From Clostridia bacterium (GTDB taxonomy: Bacteria; Bacillota_A; Clostridia; Christensenellales; Aristaeellaceae), in contig JAFQOY010000136.1 of NCBI GenBank assembly GCA_017412025.1, positions 1 to 35,587 of the forward strand: a stretch of 35,587 bases of DNA. The letters run 5' to 3'. The notes beneath the pieces were generated by a model. It made no database searches. It saw only the letters and a program-made list of their open reading frames with translations, and was not told the DNA's origin. Position numbers and translations under genes: made by a program. Shown in pieces: positions 21,476-28,620 of the stretch (within the stretch, counting starts at the first letter, position 1; each line of letters opens with the position of its first letter).

Positions 21476-21928
21476 TCATTCCATCTGATGGTTTTCTTCA
21501 AGCACCTGCACATAGCACGAGCGTTCAAACTCATCCATCGGGAACCGGCGCACAAGCTCGCGCATCGCGGCAAAGGAACCTTCGCGCGAAAAATCGTTGA
21601 GCGCACCCTGAAGCGCAGGGCTGACCGGCATGCTTCCATAGCCCAGCGCAAGCAGGCGATCCGCCAGATCGCGGATCAGCTCGCTGCGGATGCGCATGCG
21701 CCGTCCGTTGTCGAGCGTGACGACCATCGTCCTGTCCGTTCCGGTGTATACGGCGTTGAAGATGGCCGAGTCAATCTGCCGCCAGAGCACAGTGAGCGTC
21801 GCATCCGTCCTGCCGAAGCGTATGATGGACTGATTGACGGTATACATCAGCTCCGGACAGCGCGAAAGCAGCGCGCCGCCCAGATGCGCGCGCAGCATGG
21901 ATTCAATTTGTTCAAGCCTGCCGGGCAT
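21476..21928 (-). CDS. Conserved protein upstream of parA, unknown
   Basis: The product is about 150 residues beginning MPGRLEQIESMLRAHLGGAL. It has a basic core (GRTDATLTVLWRQIDSAIF and VVTLDNGRRMRIRSELIRDL). No family was recognised. GGGAGG lies eight bases before the ATG at 21928; an overlapping upstream ATG at 21934 is possible. Its promoter (21998-22026) would also serve parA and parB. Confidence 0.6.
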   Translation of the reverse strand: MPGRLEQIESMLRAHLGGALLSRCPELMYTVNQSIIRFGRTDATLTVLWRQIDSAIFNAVYTGTDRTMVVTLDNGRRMRIRSELIRDLADRLLALGYGSMPVSPALQGALNDFSREGSFAAMRELVRRFPMDEFERSCYVQVLEENHQME

Positions 21929-21997
21929 CTCCATTCCCTCCCGCAAAACAGCTTTTGTACGGCAGCGTATAGCAAGCCAGTATGATATCCATATTGT

Positions 21998-22026
21998 ATT
22001 CTACACGCACCGCCGTTCTTAGGCAA
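21998..22026 (-). promoter_or_regulatory. Promoter of the parAB operon
   Basis: On the minus strand TTGCCT (22021-22026) and TAGAAT (21998-22003) are 17 bases apart, upstream of the unknown gene and parA. Confidence 0.6.
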
Positions 22027-22080
22027 GGGTTTTTCAAATTTTCAGAAAAAGTGACCGGATGACCTCCGCTTTTGTTCCGG

Positions 22081-22109
22081 TTTACATTTGTTCGTTTTCA
22101 GGGTATACT
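22081..22109 (+). promoter_or_regulatory. Promoter of tldD-pmbA
   Basis: TTTACA (22081-22086), 17-base spacer and TATACT (22104-22109). The start would fall near 22116, just before GAGGG and the TTG start. Confidence 0.7.
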
Positions 22110-22137
22110 GAAAACAACTGAAAGCGAGGGATGTATA

Positions 22138-23523
22138 TTGATTACGCCATCCATGTGCGAACAGGTGCTTGCCCGCGCGCTGCGGCGCGGCGGCACGTTC
22201 GCTGAAATCTTTTACGAGGACACCCGTTCCTTCCACATGACGCTGCGCTCCCGGAAGATCGAGCGCGCGTCCGTCTCCCGTCCGCGCGGCGCAGGCGTCC
22301 GCATCTACGACGGCCTGCGCTCCATCTATGTCTATACCTGCGACGTCACGCTCAGCGGCCTTCTGCGCGCGGCCGACCGGGCTGCGGCAGCCGTCACCGA
22401 CACAAGGGGAACGGGGACCGACGTCGTGCTGCACGAAAAAACGTTTACAGACATGCACCCCGTCCGCATGTCTGCACTTGCCGCCGATGCGGGCGCGCGC
22501 GCAGGCATTCTGCGCGCGGCGGACAGCGCCGCAAGGGGCGTATCTCCCCGCATCACGCAGGTCAATGCCGGCCTCATCGCCAAGGAGCAGCATGTGATCA
22601 TCGCCAACAGCGAGGGGCTCTTCACCGGCGATACGCGCACCTATACCCGCCTGACCTGCTCCGCCATAGCCAGCGACGGCACGGAAAACCAGACCGGCAC
22701 CGACAACCCCGGCGCGCGCATGGGCTTTGAGCTGTTCAGTACGCGCGTCGATCCGGCTGCGTCCGGCGAAAAGGCCGCCAGAACCGCCGTCACCATGCTC
22801 GACGCGCCCTACTGCAGCGCGGGCGAAATGCCCGTGGTCATCGCAGGCGGCTTCGGCGGCGTCATCTTCCACGAGGCCTGCGGCCATTCGCTTGAGGCGA
22901 CCAGCGTGGAGCCGGGCATGAGCGAATTTGCCGGAAAGCTCGGCCAGCCCATCGCCGCGCCCTGCGTGACCGCCATCGACGACGGCACGATGCCGGGCGA
23001 ATGGGGCAGCGAAAACATCGACGACGAGGGCACGCCGACCACACGGCTTGTGCTCATCGAAAACGGCGTCCTCAAAAACTACATGATCGACCGGCTCAAC
23101 GGCCGCAAGATGGGCATGGCCCCGACCGGCAGCGGCAGGCGCGAAAGCTACGCCTACGCCCCGACCAGCCGCATGCGCAACACGTTCATCGCCGAAGGAA
23201 ACGACGATGAGGAAGAAATGCTGCGCACCATGGGCGACGGCCTCTACGCCGCGCAGATGGGCGGCGGCAGCGTCAATCCCGCCACCGGCGAATTCAACTT
23301 CGCCGTGCAGGAGGGCTATCTCGTCAAAGACGGAAAGATCGCCACGCCGGTGCGCGGCGCGTCCCTCATCGGCAAAGGCAGTGAGATCCTGATGCGCATC
23401 GACCGCGTCGGCCGGCATATGACCATGGGTCAGGGCATGTGCGGCTCCTCAAGCGGCAGCGTGCCCACCAATGTCGGCCAGCCGACCATCCGCGTCAGCC
23501 GCCTGACCGTCGGCGGAAAGTGA
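22138..23523 (+). CDS. tldD: Metalloprotease subunit TldD
   Basis: The product is about 461 residues. The zinc motif HEACGH (245-250) lies in FGGVIFHEACGHSLEA, and further TldD blocks follow (IDDGTMPGEWGSENIDDEG, RRESYAYAPTSRMRNTFI, EGYLVKDGK, and the MGQGMCGSSSG end). TldD pairs with TldE/PmbA as a heterodimeric protease that processes peptides and proteins in the cytosol. The TTG at 22138 has GAGGG seven bases upstream; ATG at 22153 is the alternative. The pmbA gene follows 10 bases downstream. Confidence 0.93.
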   Translation: MITPSMCEQVLARALRRGGTFAEIFYEDTRSFHMTLRSRKIERASVSRPRGAGVRIYDGLRSIYVYTCDVTLSGLLRAADRAAAAVTDTRGTGTDVVLHEKTFTDMHPVRMSALAADAGARAGILRAADSAARGVSPRITQVNAGLIAKEQHVIIANSEGLFTGDTRTYTRLTCSAIASDGTENQTGTDNPGARMGFELFSTRVDPAASGEKAARTAVTMLDAPYCSAGEMPVVIAGGFGGVIFHEACGHSLEATSVEPGMSEFAGKLGQPIAAPCVTAIDDGTMPGEWGSENIDDEGTPTTRLVLIENGVLKNYMIDRLNGRKMGMAPTGSGRRESYAYAPTSRMRNTFIAEGNDDEEEMLRTMGDGLYAAQMGGGSVNPATGEFNFAVQEGYLVKDGKIATPVRGASLIGKGSEILMRIDRVGRHMTMGQGMCGSSSGSVPTNVGQPTIRVSRLTVGGK

Positions 23524-23533
23524 GGTGCAGACC

Positions 23534-24892
23534 ATGAATGAAAAGATCATCCCGCCCGCAGGCGATATGACCCTTGAAACCTTCTGCAGCCGCGCGCTGG
23601 CGATGGCGCAGGAAAGCGGCGTCTCTCCGGCGGAAATCTGCTACAAGGCGAGCGAGTCCTTCTCCGTCACCGTGCGCGAAGGAAAGCTTGAGGATTACAA
23701 GGTCAACGACCGCTTCAGCCTGACCATGCGCGGCCGCTTTGCCGGGCGCATCGGCACGGCCAGCACGCAGGCGCTCGACGAGGAGAGCCTGACCATGCTC
23801 ATAGACGGCGTCAGGGAGAGCGCGCAGCTCATCGAGACGGAGGATCAGGACGAGCTCTGCCCGCCCGAGGAAGCCTACAGCAGCGTGTGCAACTGCAGCG
23901 AAGCGCTTGAAAGCGTCACCGCAGAGGAGAAAATCGCGCTGGCGATGGAGATCGACCGGCGCATGTGCGCAAACGATCCGCGCGTCAGGCCCGACGCCTC
24001 CGTGGTATCCACCGCCAGAGAGACATTCAGCCTGCGCAATACGCTTGGCATGTGCCTCTCCCACACGAGCAACCTGATTTTCGCCTACGGCAGCTGTCTG
24101 ATCAAGGAGGGCGAAAACGCCGCGACCGGCTTCAAGCTCCTCTGGGGACATTCCCTTGAGGACGTCGACGCCGCCAAGATCGCCGACGGCTGCACGCAGG
24201 ACGCCGCCGGCAAGCTGGGCGCAGGCCGCATGAAGAGCGGCGCAGTGCCCGTCGTCATCCGCAGCGGCGCCATGGCCGATCTGCTGACCACCTTCTCCGG
24301 CGTCTTCTCCGCCGACAACGCGCAGAAGGGCATGTCCCTGCTCGCCGGCAAAGAGGGCTGCGTGATCGCCAGCCCGCATGTTTCCATCATCGACGATCCG
24401 CTGATGACCTTCGGCATCGGCAGCTGCCCGTTTGACCGCGAGGGCGCAGCGTCCGTAACCAAGCACGTCGTAGAAAACGGCACGCTCAAAACCCTGCTGC
24501 ACAACCGCAGAACCGCCGCCAGGGCAGGCGTGCATACCACGGGCAACGCGGCCAGCGGCGGACAGATCGCGCCGAGCAACCTGTACATCTCCCCCGGCAA
24601 AAAGAGCCTTGACACGCTGCTTGAAGAGATGGGCGAGGGACTGCTGCTCACCGAGGTCAGCGGCCTGCATGCGGGCGCGAACCCGATCAGCGGAGATTTC
24701 TCCCTGCTCGCCCGGGGCTGGGAGGTGCACGGCGGCAGGGCCGTGCGCGCGGTGGAGCAGTTCACCGTCGCCGGCAACTTCTACCGTCTGATGGAGAATG
24801 TCACAGCCGTGGCCGACGACCTCCTGTTTGAAGGATCTCCCATCGGAAGCCCGAGCGTCGCCGTAAAGAGTCTGAGCGTCGCAGGCGAATAA
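23534..24892 (+). CDS. pmbA: TldE/PmbA, partner subunit of TldD
   Basis: The product is 452 residues of the same fold as TldD but without HExxxH, as expected for the non-catalytic partner. Recognisable blocks are YKASESFSVTVREGKLEDYKVND near the start, LAGKEGCVIASPHVSIIDDP in the middle, and the SNLYISPGKKSLDTLLEEM and VSGLHAGANPISGDFSLLARG segments near the end. It forms an operon with tldD. GAGGTG precedes the ATG. Confidence 0.92.
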   Translation: MNEKIIPPAGDMTLETFCSRALAMAQESGVSPAEICYKASESFSVTVREGKLEDYKVNDRFSLTMRGRFAGRIGTASTQALDEESLTMLIDGVRESAQLIETEDQDELCPPEEAYSSVCNCSEALESVTAEEKIALAMEIDRRMCANDPRVRPDASVVSTARETFSLRNTLGMCLSHTSNLIFAYGSCLIKEGENAATGFKLLWGHSLEDVDAAKIADGCTQDAAGKLGAGRMKSGAVPVVIRSGAMADLLTTFSGVFSADNAQKGMSLLAGKEGCVIASPHVSIIDDPLMTFGIGSCPFDREGAASVTKHVVENGTLKTLLHNRRTAARAGVHTTGNAASGGQIAPSNLYISPGKKSLDTLLEEMGEGLLLTEVSGLHAGANPISGDFSLLARGWEVHGGRAVRAVEQFTVAGNFYRLMENVTAVADDLLFEGSPIGSPSVAVKSLSVAGE

Positions 24893-24905
24893 ACGCATAA
24901 ATAAT

Positions 24906-24937
24906 CAGCAGGGAGCGCTTTTCGGCGTTCCCTGCTG
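24906..24937. terminator. Terminator between pmbA and the VanZ gene
   Basis: CAGCAGGGAGCGC and GCGTTCCCTGCTG pair over 13 bp (one G-U) around TTTTCG. There is no long T-run, but it lies between convergent genes. Confidence 0.6.
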
Positions 24938-24952
24938 TACTATGTTACCGAT

Positions 24953-25426
24953 TTACGTCCGGTTTTTCCATCTTCTGCCCGCCATAAAGTCCCACGCCCG
25001 GCCGGCAGCCCAGCCAATAGACGCTCCCGCCGCATCGATCATGACGTCCGCGACTGCAGGCCCGCGCCCCGGCACAAAGCTCTGGTGATATTCGTCCGTC
25101 GCCGCATAGCCGATGCACATCGCAAAGGCCGCTACGCCCGGATACTTTGCGCCGCTGAGCCTGAGCGCGCGGCGATACAGCAGCAGCAGCACCGCGTACT
25201 CCGCCATGTGCGCGCCCTTGCGCACCAGGAATTCCACCGAATACCGGACAGCCCCATCGGCGCGCATGCCCGTGACCGCGGTAATCACATCAAGCATCAG
25301 CTTCGTGATCGAGCCGCTCTGCGCGCCGGAGACGTCGCCCGGCATCGCCGACATCGTAAAAATCACGCCCATCCACACGAGGCATGCCGTCCACGCAGCC
25401 TTTTTTCCGCTCATCAATACCTTCAC
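24953..25426 (-). CDS. VanZ-like membrane protein
   Basis: The product is about 157 residues with four hydrophobic segments. VanZ family marks are FTMSAMPGDVSGAQSGSIT after the first segment, VRKGAHMAEYAVLLLLYRRAL in the middle, and YAATDEYHQSFVPGRGPAVADVMIDAAGASIGW. VanZ relatives affect teicoplanin or lipopeptide susceptibility and envelope behaviour, but their reaction is unknown. The GTG at 25426 follows AGGGGG; ATG at 25414 is an alternative. Confidence 0.88.
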   Translation of the reverse strand: MKVLMSGKKAAWTACLVWMGVIFTMSAMPGDVSGAQSGSITKLMLDVITAVTGMRADGAVRYSVEFLVRKGAHMAEYAVLLLLYRRALRLSGAKYPGVAAFAMCIGYAATDEYHQSFVPGRGPAVADVMIDAAGASIGWAAGRAWDFMAGRRWKNRT

Positions 25427-25495
25427 GCCGTTCCCCCTCATGCGCGCATTCTTTGCCGTATGATACCATATTCCCCCGTATTTTGCAAAAAATGC

Positions 25496-25523
25496 TTGTG
25501 TTTTCATCCCTGTCTGGTATAAT
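25496..25523 (+). promoter_or_regulatory. Promoter of the M23-like gene
   Basis: TTGTGT (25496-25501), 16-base spacer and TATAAT (25518-25523), about 30 bases before the GGAGG site. Confidence 0.65.
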
Positions 25524-25560
25524 GTAAGGAAGAAAAGTCTCTCATTTTGGAGGTATGACG

Positions 25561-26643
25561 ATGAAAATGAAACTGACTGCAGTGCTCGCTGCGATGAGCC
25601 TGCTTCTTGCGATGTCTGCCCATGCCCAAGAGGCCGCTCTGCCGGGCGCCCTTCCGGAAGCGGGCGCGACGCCCGCCGCGCAGGAAATGGCCGCCGACGC
25701 CGCTGTGCAGCAGGCCGCGGCTGCCGAAACGGAAGAGGACGCGCCGGAGCTTGAGGTGACCACCAAGAGCCGCTGGTTTGTCAACAAGTATAAGCGCACC
25801 TATACCCGCAAGATCAGCTACTATGCCGGCGTGTACGCCTACAACCACGGCGACTACGTCACCACCTCGTTTGACTCCAAGGTGCCCGCGCAGTACTTCA
25901 TCATCGACGAGGACGGCGGCTATGCGCTCGCCCCGATCGTGCTGGATATCACCGACGCCATGCGCGCCCGCCTCTACGGCGCGGACGAGGGCGAAACGTA
26001 CATGTACTACGGCCAGTTCTCCACGCTTGAAAAGGCCGTCTACCAGGAGGCCGGCAAGCGCGGCTATCACCGCTACGGCATCCCGGGCATCCACGAGGGC
26101 ATCGACTTTGCGAACTACCCCAACGCTCCGCTGTTTGCGATTCTGGGCGGCGAGGTGACCCGCGCGGGCGACGCCGACGGCACGGTTGCCGTATACAACG
26201 AGGAATACGACTGCACGGTGCTCTATCTGCACACGGTGAACATCGCCGTTGAGAAGGGCGACGTGATCGAGGCCGGCACGTTTATCGCGCGCGAGGGCAA
26301 GAAGAACGCCGGTACCGTCTATACCCATGTCGAGGTCCGCATGGGCCGCCATGAGGCCGCCAACAAGTGGCGCAATTCCAAGCTTGAAAGCGACTGCCCG
26401 TATCCGGTGATGCAGGAGGCGCTTGGCGTGGTGGAGTCCGGCCGTCAGCCGGTGACCTACGCCGCTGTCGCCGCCGCGCAGCGCATGCGCGAGGAGGCTG
26501 AGGCCGCGCTGCTGGCTGAGCAGGAGGCCCAGGAGGAAGCCGCCGAGCCGGAGATTGAGCTGGTCGATACGCTGCCGGGCGCAGACGCTGCATACGGCTT
26601 TGACGCCGTCGTGCCGGAAGCCACGCTGCCGCCGAGCAAATAA
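25561..26643 (+). CDS. Exported M23-like (LytM) domain protein, altered active site
   Basis: The product is about 360 residues. Signal peptide MKMKLTAVLAAMSLLLAMSAHA is followed by an Ala/Glu-rich linker. A central domain of about 110 residues (SYYAGVYAYNHGDYVTTSFD onward) is unfamiliar. An M23-type fold follows with HEGID (the HxxxD zinc ligands), VLYLHT, and YTHVEV where active enzymes have HxH. Tyr thus replaces the first His of HxH while the zinc-binding second His is retained, so activity is uncertain. A charged helical tail (AAVAAAQRMREEAEAALL) and an acidic end follow. ATG at 25561 is eight bases from GGAGG. It is probably a wall-associated hydrolase or regulator. Confidence 0.75.
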   Translation: MKMKLTAVLAAMSLLLAMSAHAQEAALPGALPEAGATPAAQEMAADAAVQQAAAAETEEDAPELEVTTKSRWFVNKYKRTYTRKISYYAGVYAYNHGDYVTTSFDSKVPAQYFIIDEDGGYALAPIVLDITDAMRARLYGADEGETYMYYGQFSTLEKAVYQEAGKRGYHRYGIPGIHEGIDFANYPNAPLFAILGGEVTRAGDADGTVAVYNEEYDCTVLYLHTVNIAVEKGDVIEAGTFIAREGKKNAGTVYTHVEVRMGRHEAANKWRNSKLESDCPYPVMQEALGVVESGRQPVTYAAVAAAQRMREEAEAALLAEQEAQEEAAEPEIELVDTLPGADAAYGFDAVVPEATLPPSK

Positions 26644-26658
26644 TCCATCCGACTGTTC

Positions 26659-26706
26659 AAGGGGCTCTGATCGCCGTGAAGGGCGCAGAGTCCCTTCTTT
26701 CTTTTT
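26659..26706 (+). terminator. Terminator of the M23-like gene
   Basis: AAGGGGCTCTG (26659-26669) pairs with CAGAGTCCCTT (26686-26696), followed by CTTTCTTTTT. Confidence 0.8.
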
Positions 26707-26769
26707 CCGCATTCCATTCTGCATCGTTCCACGCCCGTCATATAATGCTGCTGTGAAAGGAGGAGCGCC

Positions 26770-27678
26770 ATGATCCGTGCTCTGCGCTATCCGCGTCTGT
26801 GCTTTGCCGCATGCCTGACGGCCGTCTGCTTCGCTGCGGCGCGCGATCTGTGCGCCGTCTCCGCAGGTCTTTCCCTGGCGCTGCTCTATGCCGCGCTGCT
26901 GCTCCTGCCGGTATGCTTCGTGCTGATCTCCTGCCGCATCACGGTGGACGCGCAGGGCGTTGGCATCGGTTTTCTCCTGCGCATGCGCCATACGCGCTGG
27001 GAGGATATCGCTTCCCTCGGCGTATTATGCTGCAACAGCCGCAGGCTATACCTGTACGGCATGTACCGCGAACAGACCGATTTTCTCAACCTGCTGCACC
27101 ATGCGCCCGCATGCGGGCCGTGGGGCTTTGTTGCGCCGCTGAGCAAAAAGCTTGAGGAAGCCGTCAAGGTATACTGTCCCTTCCCTGCCCGGCTGACCGC
27201 GCCGCAGTTCGCCGCGCCGCCGCGCCGCATGCGCAGGCAATGGCGGCAGGCGCTGCTCAGTGCGCTGTGCCTCCTCCCGCCCGGGCTGCTGGCTGCAGCC
27301 GCCGGCGCGCTGATTTTCCTGCGCGCCGGTTCACATCCCGACTCCGCCGTTACGCTCGCGCTTTCCGCGCTGGCTTTGCTGCTTTCCGGCGCGATGCTGC
27401 TGCGCCGCTGCGTCAATGCCATGATGATCTGCCCCGGCTTCAGCAAAGAAGGCGTATGCGCAGGCCGAAGCCTGTATCTGCCGTGGGAAAACGTGCGCTT
27501 TGCCTACGTGCACCGCATCGCGAAAATGAGCGGCTTTTACCTGCTCTCCAATCCGCATGGGGAGATGCTTCGCCGCGGCGCGCCGCCCGTCGTCTGTCTC
27601 TCCATGCCCGATACGTCGACTCTGCTGCTGGCCTACCTGACCTACTGCCCGCACGCAGACAGGGGCATGAGGCCGTAG
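26770..27678 (+). CDS. Membrane protein with PH-like cytosolic parts, unknown
   Basis: The product is 302 residues. Two hydrophobic hairpins (residues about 10-55 and 160-215) alternate with polar parts. Each polar part holds a short strand-rich motif around Trp: CRITVDAQGVGIGFLLRMRHTRWEDIASLG and FSKEGVCAGRSLYLPWENVRFAYV. This duplicated layout resembles bacterial PH-domain membrane proteins, but no family is certain. GGAGGAGC precedes the ATG. It is followed by a bidirectional terminator. Confidence 0.65.
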   Translation: MIRALRYPRLCFAACLTAVCFAAARDLCAVSAGLSLALLYAALLLLPVCFVLISCRITVDAQGVGIGFLLRMRHTRWEDIASLGVLCCNSRRLYLYGMYREQTDFLNLLHHAPACGPWGFVAPLSKKLEEAVKVYCPFPARLTAPQFAAPPRRMRRQWRQALLSALCLLPPGLLAAAAGALIFLRAGSHPDSAVTLALSALALLLSGAMLLRRCVNAMMICPGFSKEGVCAGRSLYLPWENVRFAYVHRIAKMSGFYLLSNPHGEMLRRGAPPVVCLSMPDTSTLLLAYLTYCPHADRGMRP

Positions 27679-27685
27679 CGCATAC

Positions 27686-27715
27686 AAAAACCGCCCGAAG
27701 GCGGTTTTCATTTTT
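27686..27715. terminator. Bidirectional terminator between convergent genes
   Basis: AAAAACCGCC, loop CGAA and GGCGGTTTT with T-rich sequence beyond. It separates the membrane-protein gene from the metallo-beta-lactamase-fold gene. Confidence 0.85.
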
Positions 27716-27721
27716 ATGTTG

Positions 27722-28543
27722 TCAGAGCACCTTCACGTCCCTGCCGTCGCTGACCACGGCGATGGAGCCATCCCTGCCGCAGTACACCTTGGCGCCGGTC
27801 TCCTCAAGCAGGCCGATCACCACCGGGCTGGCCGGATCGTCGTCCCCGTCGGGGATGAAGGCGATCTTCGGCGAGGCCTCGCGGATAAATGCCTCGCTGG
27901 CCTTGACCAGACGGCCGTGATAGGGCACCTTGAGCACGTCGCAAGCAACGTTCCCCTCTTCAAGCAGCTCCATCTGGCGCGGCGCTTCCGCGTCGCCGGC
28001 GAAGAAGAACTTCGTCTCCCCGTAGGTCAACCGCACGGCGAGAGAAAAATCGTTTTCCTCGTCATGGCCGTAGGAATGCCTGTGCGCCGCCGTGATGTGC
28101 AGCGCTACGCCGTCCCCGGTATCAAACGCGGTTTGAGAGCCGATTTCCAAGGGATGCTGCACAGCGTCCGAAACCTCAAGCGCCTCCATGAACTGGGTGT
28201 GCTGCTTGCTCTCCTTGTCATATACCGGCATGTATACCTGACGGACGCCGATATCCTCCAGCACCTTGTCCGCGCCGCCGACATGATCCTTGTCATAGTG
28301 CGTGATGATCATGACGTCGATGACGTCAATACCTTCCGCTTCAAAGCGCTCGACAAGCGCCTTGCCGCCCTTGTTCGTGCCCGTATCAATCAGGATACGC
28401 TGCCCGGAGGGCGTGGTGATGAGCATCGCGTCCGCCTTGCCCATGTCGTAAAAATCAACGCGGAGTTCCTGCGCTGCGGCGCAGGAAACAAACAGAAGCA
28501 TCGGAATCATCAGCGCCGTCAGTACCGCAGACCATTTTTTCAT
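27722..28543 (-). CDS. Exported metallo-beta-lactamase-fold hydrolase (ComEC C-terminal-like)
   Basis: The product is 273 residues. Signal sequence MKKWSAVLTALMIPMLLFVSC may be lipoprotein-type at C21 or cleaved after AAA. The MBL fold has VDFYDMGKADAMLI, IDTGTNKGG, the metal motif THYDKDHVGG (H82, D84, D86, H87), FFFAGDAE and VLKVPYHG. The pattern matches the secreted ComEC/Rec2 C-terminal-like group of putative nucleases or phosphodiesterases. ATG at 28543 is used because the upstream TTG (28567) precedes the GGAGG site. Confidence 0.85.
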   Translation of the reverse strand: MKKWSAVLTALMIPMLLFVSCAAAQELRVDFYDMGKADAMLITTPSGQRILIDTGTNKGGKALVERFEAEGIDVIDVMIITHYDKDHVGGADKVLEDIGVRQVYMPVYDKESKQHTQFMEALEVSDAVQHPLEIGSQTAFDTGDGVALHITAAHRHSYGHDEENDFSLAVRLTYGETKFFFAGDAEAPRQMELLEEGNVACDVLKVPYHGRLVKASEAFIREASPKIAFIPDGDDDPASPVVIGLLEETGAKVYCGRDGSIAVVSDGRDVKVL

Positions 28544-28565
28544 GAGATTGCCGCCCTCCTTTTTC

Positions 28566-28602
28566 AAAAAGGCTCCTTCTAAATCCCGGAAGGAGCCTTT
28601 TT
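28566..28602 (-). terminator. Terminator after the peptidoglycan-binding gene
   Basis: AAAAAGGCTCCTTC and GAAGGAGCCTTTTT are perfect 14-base arms. It would stop minus-strand transcripts from 28621 before the MBL gene. Confidence 0.85.
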
Positions 28603-28620
28603 ATCGATCCGTCAGCCGGA

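Noticed and set aside
19707..22140. parS site near parAB
   Set aside because: No sequence close to the TGTTTCACGTGAAACA palindrome was noticed, so none is annotated.
22042..24898. Long minus-strand open frames opposite tldD and pmbA (about 458 and 467 codons)
   Set aside because: Fully antisense to clear family members, no ribosome sites, Ala/Gly/His-rich composition.
25504..26991. Minus-strand frame of about 495 codons opposite the M23-like gene
   Set aside because: Antisense to a gene with signal peptide, ribosome site and domain; no motif of its own.
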